From DATJZH01 sp035499215 (GTDB taxonomy: Bacteria > Actinomycetota > Actinomycetes > Streptosporangiales > Streptosporangiaceae): DNA of 5,625 nt. The position numbers and the translations under genes are program-made. How positions within the stretch are numbered: position 1 is the stretch's first letter; each line of letters begins with the position of its first letter. Positions 1 to 5,625 of this stretch are shown in pieces. The stretch is taken from the NCBI GenBank assembly GCA_035499215.1, contig DATJZH010000179.1, forward strand, positions 1 to 5,625, given 5' to 3'. The notes under the pieces are model-generated. The model was not told the DNA's origin. It did no database searches and saw only the letters and a program-made list of their open reading frames with translations.

Positions 1-1
1 G

Positions 2-2074
2 CGGCGGCTGCTCGTGTCTGCTGCGCTGGCGGTACCTGTGGTCGTGCTTGCGATGGTGCCGGCGGCGCAGTTCCGCAACTGGCAGTGGCTGTCACTGACA
101 CTCGCGTCGCCGGTGGCGGTGTGGGGGGCGTGGCCGTTCCACCGCGCCGCCGTCACCAATGCCCGGCACCGCGCGGCGACCATGGACACCCTGATCTCGG
201 CCGGGGTGAGCGCTGCCTACCTCTGGTCGTTGTACGCGCTGTTTTTCGGCAGCGCCGGGCAGCCGGGCCTGCATACCAGCTTTGCCCTGCTGGCGCACGG
301 CGCTACGGCGGGCGCCATCTACCTCGATGTGGCCGCCGGAGTGACGGTACTGATCCTCACTGGCCGCTATTTCGAGGCCCGCGCCAAACGGCGCTCGGGC
401 GCTGCGCTGCGGGCGCTGCTGTCGATGGGCGCAAAGGACGTCGCTGCGCTGCGCGACGGCCGCGAGGAGCTGATCCCAGTGCAGCAGCTCACGATCGGTG
501 ACCGGTTCGTGGTCCGGCCGGGGGAGAAGATCGCGACCGACGGCGTCGTCGAATCAGGCAGCTCCGCGGTCGACACCTCGATGCTCACCGGTGAGCCGGT
601 GCCGGCCGAGGTCACGGCCGGCGACCTGGTGTCCGGTGGCACGGTGAACGCTAGCGGCAGGCTGGTGGTCCGGGCGACGCGGGTCGGTGCCGGTACCCAG
701 CTCGCCCAGATCGGCCGGCTGGTGGCGGAAGCGCAGAGCGGCAAGGCACCGGTACAGCGGCTAGCCGACCGGGTGTCGGCGGTCTTCGTGCCGGTCGTGA
801 TCGCCGTCGCCGTCGTGACATTGCTGGCGTGGCTGGCCGCCGGGCAGCCCGCAGCGGCCGCGTCCACTGCCGCGGTCGCCGTGCTGATTATCGCCTGCCC
901 GTGTGCGCTGGGGCTCGCCACGCCGACGGCGCTGCTTGTCGGCACGGGCCGGGGCGCCCAGCTCGGGATCGTGATCAAAGGGCCGGAGGTGCTGGAGTCC
1001 ACCCGCGCCATTGACACCGTGGTGCTGGACAAGACAGGCACCATCACCAGCGGGCGGATCAGCCTGTCCGGCGTCATCGCCGCCCCCGGCGAAGACCGGC
1101 GCGAGCTGATGCGCCTTGTCGGCGCGGTCGAGCAAGCTTCCGAGCACCCGATCGCGGCGGCCATAGCCGCCGGCGCCCGCGAACGGCTCGGCGCCGGCCT
1201 GCCCGCCGTGGAGCGCTTCACCAATCACCAGGGCCGCGGCGTCGTTGGCGTCGTCGGAGCACGCGCCGTGATGGTCGGCCGCCGCAGCTGGCTGGAATCG
1301 CAGTGGGCGCAGCCGGCGGCGGCCGGTCTGGCCGCGCGGGCCGAAGAGGCCGAGGCCGCCGGCCAGACCACCGTCTACGCCGGCTGGGACGGCCGCGTCA
1401 GGGGCGTTTTCGCCGTTTCCGACACCGTCAAGCCGACCTCGGCCGACGCCATCGCCAGGCTGCGCGGCATGGGGTTGCGGCCGGTGCTGCTCACAGGCGA
1501 CAACACCAGCGCAGCCCAGGCAGTGGGCGCGCAGGTCGGCATCGACGAGGTGATCGCGCAGGTGCTTCCAGCCGGCAAGGCGGACGTGGTGAAGCGGCTG
1601 CAAGGCGCTGGCCGGGTGGTCGCCATGGCTGGCGACGGCGTGAACGACGCGGCCGCGCTCGCCCAGGCTGACCTCGGACTGGCGATGGGCACCGGCACCG
1701 ACGCCGCCATCGAGGCCAGCGACCTGACGCTCATCCGCGGTGACCTGCGCGCGGTGCCCGACGCGATCAGCCTGTCCCGCCGGACCCTGCGCACGATCAA
1801 GGGAAACCTGTTCTGGGCCTTCGCCTACAACGTCGCCGCGATCCCGCTCGCGGCCTTCGGGTTGCTCAACCCGCTGATCTGCGGCGCCGCGATGGCCTTC
1901 AGCTCAGTGTTCGTGGTGTCCAACAGCCTGCGGCTGCGCCGGTTCCGCCCTGCTGCCAGCCGGCCGCACACCACCGAGCAGCAGGTCCGTGCAGGTGTCA
2001 GATCTCAGTTATCGGGTTCTTCAATATTCATATTATTGACATACTCAGTGTATCGGCTTAGAGTGCGAACATGA
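2..2074 (+). CDS. copA: Heavy-metal P1B-type ATPase, Cu+ exporter type (5'-partial)
   Basis: Integral-membrane pump that uses ATP to export a soft metal, most likely Cu(I), across the cytoplasmic membrane. The frame is open to the left edge (R-R-L-L before a GTG at 14), so the true start, any metal-binding domain and the first membrane helices are outside the window. Numbering from that GTG: actuator TGE 192-194; membrane C-P-C 295-297; phosphorylation DKTGT 339-343; the P1B-specific SEHP 376-379 in the nucleotide domain; TGDN 494-497; hinge GDGVND 540-545. Y605-N606 in the seventh helix and M627 with S630-S631 in the eighth match the Cu+ (P1B-1) signature, which is why copper is preferred over Zn/Cd. 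The conserved protein ends near residue 645. The last ~40 residues are poorly conserved-looking, and the final ~25 come from AT-rich DNA that also holds a promoter and two TTA codons. The stop overlaps the next ATG (ATGA). The symbol is by family; the mycobacterial-style names ctpA/ctpB/ctpV are alternatives. Confidence 0.93.
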   Translation, partial: RRLLVSAALAVPVVVLAMVPAAQFRNWQWLSLTLASPVAVWGAWPFHRAAVTNARHRAATMDTLISAGVSAAYLWSLYALFFGSAGQPGLHTSFALLAHGATAGAIYLDVAAGVTVLILTGRYFEARAKRRSGAALRALLSMGAKDVAALRDGREELIPVQQLTIGDRFVVRPGEKIATDGVVESGSSAVDTSMLTGEPVPAEVTAGDLVSGGTVNASGRLVVRATRVGAGTQLAQIGRLVAEAQSGKAPVQRLADRVSAVFVPVVIAVAVVTLLAWLAAGQPAAAASTAAVAVLIIACPCALGLATPTALLVGTGRGAQLGIVIKGPEVLESTRAIDTVVLDKTGTITSGRISLSGVIAAPGEDRRELMRLVGAVEQASEHPIAAAIAAGARERLGAGLPAVERFTNHQGRGVVGVVGARAVMVGRRSWLESQWAQPAAAGLAARAEEAEAAGQTTVYAGWDGRVRGVFAVSDTVKPTSADAIARLRGMGLRPVLLTGDNTSAAQAVGAQVGIDEVIAQVLPAGKADVVKRLQGAGRVVAMAGDGVNDAAALAQADLGLAMGTGTDAAIEASDLTLIRGDLRAVPDAISLSRRTLRTIKGNLFWAFAYNVAAIPLAAFGLLNPLICGAAMAFSSVFVVSNSLRLRRFRPAASRPHTTEQQVRAGVRSQLSGSSIFILLTYSVYRLRVRT
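2036..2064 (+). promoter_or_regulatory. Sigma70-type promoter for the Nudix gene, leaderless
   Basis: TTGACA at 2036-2041 is a perfect -35 hexamer. After exactly 17 bases comes TAGAGT at 2059-2064, a good actinobacterial -10. AT-rich DNA (about 2020-2035) precedes it. Standard spacing from the -10 puts +1 at about 2071, which is the A of the Nudix ATG. There is no Shine-Dalgarno-like sequence between 2058 and 2070. Both facts point to a leaderless transcript, a common arrangement in actinobacteria. The promoter lies inside the ATPase reading frame. The start site itself is predicted, not observed. Confidence 0.72.
2041..2053. promoter_or_regulatory. Candidate operator: near-palindrome in promoter spacer
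   Basis: ATACTCAGTGTAT is a 13-base odd palindrome with one mismatched pair (T/T at positions 5 and 9). It lies between the -35 and -10 boxes, where a bound dimeric repressor would block RNA polymerase. The TAC...GTA ends loosely recall BlaI/CopY-type sites (TACA-n2-TGTA), but the match is incomplete and no such regulator is encoded in the window. In AT-rich DNA a palindrome this short could be chance. Confidence 0.35.
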
Positions 2075-2595
2075 CTGGCAATGTGGCATCACAGCCGCGT
2101 GAAAGGATCGATAGCACTGTCGTTTTGCAGTCAAAGTGGATAACCCTGTACAGGGACCATCTCCTGAGTAATGGCGGTTATGAACTGGAATATTTGCGCG
2201 CCGATCGCTCAGATTCTGTCATCGTACTCGTGCGCCAAGCGGGAAAGTTCGTGCTCACTGAGCCGCAATTCCGCCCGGGGATTGACGAGCACACCCTTGA
2301 CTTTCCAGGTGGCCGAATTGATGGCATCGAACCGGCGCGGTGTGCCGAGCTGACTGTATATCGGGAGCTCCAGCTTGAGGAAGATGTTCAGGTTCGCCTC
2401 GATCAGCTGACCGTGCGTCCGCTTTTCGTTGACAGTGCTTTTTCTAGCCAAAAAGTATTTGGCTTTGTCGCAGAAATCTCGGAAGATACATCCTTGCAGG
2501 GCAAGCTGTATACGACTAGCGAGCTCATGGAACAACTACAGTGCTTGCAGTGCCGAGCTATGCTGCTTGAATGGCGCTACCGTACCGGCAACTGA
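2071..2595 (+). CDS. Nudix-fold protein with degenerate Nudix box
   Basis: A 174-residue cytosolic protein that resembles the ADP-ribose pyrophosphatase-like Nudix group: an N-terminal strand region ending S-K-W-I-T-L-Y (about 21-27), a hydrophobic strand DSVIVLV (48-54), a TEPQFRPG segment (63-70), then TLDFPGGRID (75-84) opening the Nudix box. The expected box is G-x5-E-x7-R-E-U-x-E-E-x-G. Here G81 and E87 fit, but R98-E99 lie three residues too far along, E103-E104 are one further, and the closing Gly is absent. Without gaps, only E87 and E99 stay in place. Catalysis is therefore uncertain: it could be a divergent hydrolase or a ligand-binding relative. The later S-A-F-S-S-Q-K-V-F-G-F-V-A stretch (122-134) is consistent with a distinct Nudix subgroup. 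The ATG is chosen from the promoter position and the ATGA overlap with the ATPase. G+C is much lower than in all neighbours, suggesting transfer. The substrate is unknown. Confidence 0.82.
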   Translation: MTGNVASQPRERIDSTVVLQSKWITLYRDHLLSNGGYELEYLRADRSDSVIVLVRQAGKFVLTEPQFRPGIDEHTLDFPGGRIDGIEPARCAELTVYRELQLEEDVQVRLDQLTVRPLFVDSAFSSQKVFGFVAEISEDTSLQGKLYTTSELMEQLQCLQCRAMLLEWRYRTGN

Positions 2596-2607
2596 GTATT
2601 TCCGCCC

Positions 2608-2645
2608 ATTATCCAGCGGGCCTGGGCCTTGCCGGTGGCGATAAT
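2608..2645 (+). terminator. Weak hairpin after the Nudix gene
   Basis: ATTATC at 2608-2613 and GATAAT at 2640-2645 are exact reverse complements, starting 13 bases after the Nudix stop. The inner CA/TG can add two pairs around a bulge. A short T-run (TTTC) follows. The stem is AU-rich and the loop long, so this is only a possible Rho-independent terminator; no better candidate was seen downstream of the gene. Confidence 0.25.
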
Positions 2646-2708
2646 TTCTGCTAATTCTATCCCGTATCCGGAAAGTTCCGCTGTCGTTTGCGTGATCATG
2701 TCCTATCG

Positions 2709-3001
2709 TCACCGCGGGGGCAACTGCGGGCGCAGCGGCCGCCCCGCCGCGGGTGAGACCTGGCCATTGCGAGGAGCGCATCGGCTGAGTGGAAGCCGTA
2801 GGCGCGTCTGGTGAGCAGCCGCGGGTCGGGCGTTTGTGGCCTCGCCGGGAGCGTTGCTGACGCGGGTTCAAGGGTGTTCCAGATGAGCTGCCGGACGCCT
2901 TTGAGGGTCTCGGCAAGCCTGGAGAAGTCCGGGATCTTCGAGCGGTATCGGTGTGTCGCAGCCGGAGGGATCCGCAACGCCTTGAGGAGGCGGCGCGGAT
3001 C
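2709..3001 (-). pseudogene. ISL3-type transposase C-terminal remnant, frameshifted
   Basis: Degraded 3' end of a DDE transposase gene resembling the ISL3 (IS204/IS1001/IS1165) group. Reading the - strand, the pieces fall in order as in the family: RSKIPDFSRLAETLKG (about 2946-2899); then, in another frame, SNAPGEATNA (2858-2829), matching the SNA-x2-E-[AS]-TN motif that carries the last catalytic Glu; then, back in the first frame, LLTRRAYGFHSADALLAMA (2818-2762); then, in the second frame again, a basic/proline tail ending RPQLPPR and a TGA at 2711-2709. Three frame changes (near 2865, 2828 and 2762) are needed to join them, so it cannot make transposase. The upstream part (RRLLKALRIPP, about 2995-2960) fits less well and seems to have an internal deletion. 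The catalytic N-terminal two-thirds is absent, and no terminal inverted repeat was identified. The family assignment rests on remembered motifs. Confidence 0.68.
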
Positions 3002-3043
3002 TGCAGCGGTCGAAGCGTGAGCGTGCTGTTGCCGCTGCCTAGA

Positions 3044-3066
3044 AGCCCGGCCGGCGAGCCCGGGTT
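3044..3066 (-). terminator. Possible terminator of the CLC gene
   Basis: CCCGG (3046-3050) and CCGGG (3060-3064) pair around a nine-base loop. Flanking AA/TT can extend the stem past a one-base bulge. It begins about 15 bases beyond the CLC stop codon. On the transcribed strand it is followed by CTTCT rather than a real U-tract, so any termination activity would be of the U-poor type often proposed in actinomycetes. GC-rich DNA makes such stems frequent by chance. Confidence 0.3.
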
Positions 3067-3079
3067 GCCGCCGATGGTT

Positions 3080-5164
3080 TCACCCGGGCGCGCGGTTGCG
3101 GTCGTCAGGCTTGCTCGCGGGCTGCCTGACCGGGTCCCGCGTCGTGGGGGTGGCCGTCTTGCCGGCCGGCAACTCGGGCGGCTGCGCTGGTCCCGCGTGC
3201 TGCGGCGTGCGGGCGAGCAGGTTGATGCGGTCACCGGGGGCCAGGGTGATGCCGGGGTCGGGGTCTCGCAGTTCGCGGTTGCGGAGGACCGAGACGGGGA
3301 TGGCGCCGGGGGGCCAGATGATGGTGCCGAGCGTCTTGCCGGTGGCGGGTGAGCTGTCCTGGATGGTGATCTCGAGGACCTGGTAGCCGGACAGCGGGGC
3401 GGGCGGCGCCGGGGAGGCTTCCGGTTGTGGCCGGGCCGCGGCGGCCGTCTGTGGCCGGGCGGTCTGCGGCGGGGGGGCGCCGCCGATCTCGCGGGCCACC
3501 GTGCGGAGCACGCTGGCGGCGGTGATCCAGCCCTGCACCTGGCCGCGGTCGCCGGAGACCACCGGCAGCCCGTCGCGGCCGTCGGCCTGGAGCTGGCGCA
3601 GCGCCCGGCCGAGGGACTCGCCGGCGGGCACGGCCTGCCGGCCGGTCTGGCAGGTGACGGGGCCGGGCAGCGGCGCCAGGCCGGGGGTCGCCGGGCCGCC
3701 GCCGTCAGGGCCGCCCGCGACGGGGAGCGGCTGCGGGAACGGGCGCATCGCGTCGGCGGCGGTCAGGTCGCCGAACGGCCGCCAGGGCGCGGCGCGGTCG
3801 ACGTCGTAGCCGCGGCGCAGCAGCCTGGTGGTGTAGATGGTGCCGTAGCTCAGCGCCCGCGAGGTGGCGGTGGCGATGGCGACGGCGAGCATCACCGGCA
3901 GGGTGAGGGTGAAGTCGCCGGTCATCTCGACCACGCTGGCCACCGACGTCAGCGGGGCCCGCGCGGCGGAGGCGAACACCGCTCCCATCGCCACGACCGC
4001 GTACAGGGCGGGCTGGCCGGCGCCGGGGCCGAGGGCATGGTCGGCGATCTCGCCGAAGGCCATCCCGGAGGTGACGCCGATGAACAGCGACGGCGCGAAC
4101 ACCCCGCCGGACCCGCCGATGCCCAGGGTCAGGCTGCAGGCGAGGATCTTCCCGGCGGCCAGCACGAGCAGGAACCACAGCACGTAGCTGCCGGCGACGG
4201 CCTTGTACATGACCGGGTAGCCGACGCCGTACATCTGCGGCAGGGCCAGCAGCACCAGGCCCAGGGCGATTCCGCCGACGGCCGGCCGGGCCCACTCCGG
4301 CCGGTTCTTCCACCCGGCATCCCAGAGGTCTTCCATCTTGTAGACCACGGTCTTGAACGTCAGCGCGACCAGCGCGGCGAGCACGGCCAGGACCGCGATG
4401 AGCAGGTAGTCGGCCGGGTGGTGCAGCGCGATGCCGGCCGGGAATCCGTGCAGGAACGGCCTGCTGCCCAGGAACGGGATCGCGACCGCGTCGGCGACCA
4501 TCGCCGACAGCATCACGGTGAACAGCGCCTCGACGGAGAACTCCCGCAAGATGATCTCGACGCCGAAGAACACGCCGGTGATCGGCGCGTTGAAGGTCGC
4601 CGCGATGCCGCCGCCCGCGCCGCAGGCGACCAGGATCCGCATCCGGTTCTGCGGCATCTTAAGCCACTGGCCCAGGCCGGAGGCCAGCGCGGAGCCGATC
4701 TGCACGATCGGGCCCTCCCGGCCGACCGACCCGCCGGCCCCGATGCAGACCGCTGAGGCCACCGCCTTGACCCCGGCGACCTGCGGCCGGATCCGGCCGC
4801 CGTTCTCCGCGACCGCGATCATCACCTCGGGGGCGCCGTGGCCGCGCGCCTCCCGGGCGTACCGGTAGATCAGCGGCCCGTAGACCAGGCCGCCGATCAC
4901 CGGGATCACCACGAAGAACCCCAGCCCCAGCCACGGCAGATGCGAACTGCCCACGTAGCCGTCCTGGCCGAACTGGACGTGCCCGGTGGCCAGCCAGGTG
5001 AAGAAGTAGATCAGATAGCGGAACACCACCGCGCCCAGCCCGGACCCGGCGCCCACCAGCACGCCGATGACGAACAGCCCGGCCCGCGAGCCCTGCGCCC
5101 AGCCGGCCGCCGCGGCGGTCCGCGGCCATGTCCCCGGCGGCGCGCCGGCCGCCGCGTCCGTCAT
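3080..5164 (-). CDS. CLC-type chloride channel/antiporter with CBS and TrkA-C domains
   Basis: A 694-residue membrane protein moving anions (probably Cl-, perhaps with H+ exchange). Membrane core about 27-455: GHGAPEV 108-114 at the anion-site loop; GREGP 148-152 with the gating glutamate E150; FNAP 191-194 followed by E203; GGVFAP 353-358; Y444 at the place of the conserved central tyrosine. The usual central Ser is His109, and the internal proton Glu position appears to be Ile204. The cytosolic part has a CBS-like segment (about 467-556) interrupted by a Gly/Pro-rich stretch (482-502), a Pro/Ala linker (562-591), a TrkA-C/RCK-C-like domain (about 592-655, with APGDRINLL at 642-650) and a disordered tail. 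It is longer than core-only bacterial CLCs (about 470 residues) because of these domains. The frame is open upstream to 5476, but ATG 5164 is preferred: it overlaps the MarR stop (ATGA), and the upstream residues are low-complexity antisense to the MarR frame. There is no strong Shine-Dalgarno, so translational coupling to marR is likely. The CLC assignment is firm; ion selectivity and mechanism are not. Confidence 0.93.
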   Translation of the reverse strand: MTDAAAGAPPGTWPRTAAAAGWAQGSRAGLFVIGVLVGAGSGLGAVVFRYLIYFFTWLATGHVQFGQDGYVGSSHLPWLGLGFFVVIPVIGGLVYGPLIYRYAREARGHGAPEVMIAVAENGGRIRPQVAGVKAVASAVCIGAGGSVGREGPIVQIGSALASGLGQWLKMPQNRMRILVACGAGGGIAATFNAPITGVFFGVEIILREFSVEALFTVMLSAMVADAVAIPFLGSRPFLHGFPAGIALHHPADYLLIAVLAVLAALVALTFKTVVYKMEDLWDAGWKNRPEWARPAVGGIALGLVLLALPQMYGVGYPVMYKAVAGSYVLWFLLVLAAGKILACSLTLGIGGSGGVFAPSLFIGVTSGMAFGEIADHALGPGAGQPALYAVVAMGAVFASAARAPLTSVASVVEMTGDFTLTLPVMLAVAIATATSRALSYGTIYTTRLLRRGYDVDRAAPWRPFGDLTAADAMRPFPQPLPVAGGPDGGGPATPGLAPLPGPVTCQTGRQAVPAGESLGRALRQLQADGRDGLPVVSGDRGQVQGWITAASVLRTVAREIGGAPPPQTARPQTAAAARPQPEASPAPPAPLSGYQVLEITIQDSSPATGKTLGTIIWPPGAIPVSVLRNRELRDPDPGITLAPGDRINLLARTPQHAGPAQPPELPAGKTATPTTRDPVRQPASKPDDRNRAPG

Positions 5165-5625
5165 GGCCGTCGCTCGGTGCTGGCGCGGGCTGGCTCCCGC
5201 TTCATCCCGGCGGGCGGCGCGTCCGCCGGATCCGCCGGCCACTGGCTGTCGGGGATCTCCCCGGCCGCCGCGGCGAACGCCTCCAGCGCGGCGGCCACCG
5301 CGCGCTGCTGCGCCGCCGGCAGCCGGGCCAGGATCCCGGCGATCAGCGCCCGCCGGCGCGCGGTGGCCTGATCCACCACCTGCCGCCCGGCGGCCGTGAC
5401 CGACACCTGCACCGCCCGGCGGTCCGCCTGGGCGCGGTGCCGCCGGATCAGGCCCTTGCGCAGCAGCCGGTCGCACATCCGCCCCGCCGTCGACGGCGTG
5501 ACATCCAGCGCCCCGGCCAGGTCGACGAGCCGCTGCGGGCCGCGGGAGGCGAGCACCACCAGCGCCCGGTACTGGGCGATCGTGGTGTCCTCCGCGGCCG
5601 CGCCCAGCGACCTGGTCGCCACGTC
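5161..5625 (-). CDS. MarR-family transcriptional regulator (5'-partial)
   Basis: Dimeric winged-helix DNA-binding protein, usually a repressor released by a small ligand. A GTG lies at 5622, but the frame remains open to the right edge. The first visible residues (ATRSLGAAAEDTTIAQYRAL) correspond to the middle of the first dimerisation helix, so the true start is probably off the window. Counting from that GTG: helix-turn-helix about 32-59 (LVDLAGALDVTPST, then a recognition helix AGRMCDRLLRKGLI), wing about 60-75 with the characteristic D67-R68-R69, and a C-terminal dimerisation helix about 80-120. A polar, proline-rich tail (about 124-153) extends beyond the usual fold. Its TGA (5163-5161) overlaps the CLC ATG, so the two form an operon and the regulator most likely controls its own expression and the transporter's. 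The operator and promoter are outside the window. The ligand is unknown. Confidence 0.88.
   Translation of the reverse strand, partial: DVATRSLGAAAEDTTIAQYRALVVLASRGPQRLVDLAGALDVTPSTAGRMCDRLLRKGLIRRHRAQADRRAVQVSVTAAGRQVVDQATARRRALIAGILARLPAAQQRAVAAALEAFAAAAGEIPDSQWPADPADAPPAGMKREPARASTERRP

Larger units (their letters stand above)
1990..2705. other. Low-GC segment (probable acquired DNA)
   Basis: Composition shifts sharply inside the 3' end of the ATPase frame and returns to high G+C at the transposase remnant. Counted by eye: 23 of 60 G/C at 2011-2070, 28 of 60 at 2101-2160 and 26 of 60 at 2641-2700, against 45 of 60 at 1621-1680. The segment contains a promoter, the whole Nudix-like gene and its 3' flank. 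Horizontal acquisition is an inference; I found no flanking direct repeats or intact element ends. The boundaries are approximate. Confidence 0.6.

Noticed and set aside
14..16. GTG at 14 as the true ATPase start
   Set aside because: The frame is open to the left edge, and the protein at this point is already inside a membrane helix of the family. The gene starts outside the window.
367..1603. Long - strand open frames opposite the ATPase
   Set aside because: Ser/Thr/Ala/Arg-rich or Gly-rich shadow translations of the ATPase with no recognisable motif.
2209..2535. 108-residue - strand frame opposite the Nudix gene
   Set aside because: It looks more protein-like because of the lower G+C, but it is fully antisense to the Nudix gene, which has a promoter and family motifs. 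No domain recognised.
2712..2752. Nested GC-rich hairpin (CCGCGG arms around CTGCG/CGCAG)
   Set aside because: It overlaps the transposase remnant stop and has no T-run on either strand. G/C-rich self-complementarity like this is common by chance here, so I do not call it a terminator or element end.
2629..3020. Small + strand frames between the Nudix and CLC genes
   Set aside because: They are opposite the transposase remnant, lack ribosome-binding sites and show no motifs.
2596..3079. Terminal inverted repeats or target-site duplications of an insertion sequence
   Set aside because: I looked on both sides of the transposase remnant and near 1990-2040 and found no convincing matching ends.
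3425..4756. Long open frame on the + strand opposite the CLC gene
   Set aside because: It encodes Gly/Arg/Ala/His-rich sequence with no domain and lies wholly antisense to a confident CLC gene. Long antisense frames are expected in high-GC DNA.
5165..5476. Extending the CLC frame upstream of 5164 to a 798-residue product
   Set aside because: The extra ~104 residues are low-complexity Ala/Gly/Arg/Pro from another frame of the MarR coding region. The ATG at 5164 starts a normal CLC N-terminus and forms an ATGA with the marR stop.
1..5625. tRNA, rRNA, riboswitch or CRISPR repeats
   Set aside because: No cloverleaf-like sequence, conserved riboswitch core or regularly spaced repeats were seen on either strand.

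Overview
The window comes from a high-GC actinomycete-type chromosome. Three of the four genes have strong G/C bias (for example 45 of 60 bases at 1621-1680), GTG/ATG starts and ATGA gene overlaps. I cannot name a species from the sequence alone.

Layout. On the + strand, a heavy-metal P1B-type ATPase (Cu+-exporter type; its N-terminus lies off the left edge) runs to 2074. It overlaps by four bases a small Nudix-fold protein gene (2071-2595). On the - strand, reading in from the right edge, a MarR-family regulator (start off the right edge) ends at 5161. It overlaps by four bases a CLC-type anion transporter gene (5164 to 3080) that carries a CBS segment and a C-terminal TrkA-C/RCK-C-like domain. 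The two pairs converge. Between them (2596-3079) there is no intact gene. That gap holds a decayed ISL3-type transposase C-terminus (about 2709-3001, - strand) with three frame changes, plus weak hairpins.

The most unusual part is about 1990-2705. Base composition there drops to roughly 40-50% G+C (23/60 at 2011-2070, 28/60 at 2101-2160, 26/60 at 2641-2700). This segment includes the last ~25 codons of the ATPase frame, a very good sigma70-type promoter (TTGACA, 17 bases, TAGAGT), the whole Nudix gene and its 3' flank, and it stops at the transposase scar. The promoter is placed so that transcription should begin at or next to the A of the Nudix ATG, giving a leaderless mRNA. A 13-base near-palindrome sits in the promoter spacer. 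The Nudix box is degenerate. I read this as an acquired low-GC gene inserted behind the metal ATPase, with its promoter read through as an extra ATPase tail.

The right half looks like a self-contained regulator-transporter operon: a MarR sensor translationally coupled to an anion/proton CLC protein that has its own cytosolic regulatory domains. I see no direct functional link between the two halves beyond both encoding ion transporters. Nothing in the window is clearly a wholly new system; the best leads are the leaderless, possibly regulated Nudix gene and the non-canonical CLC pore residues.
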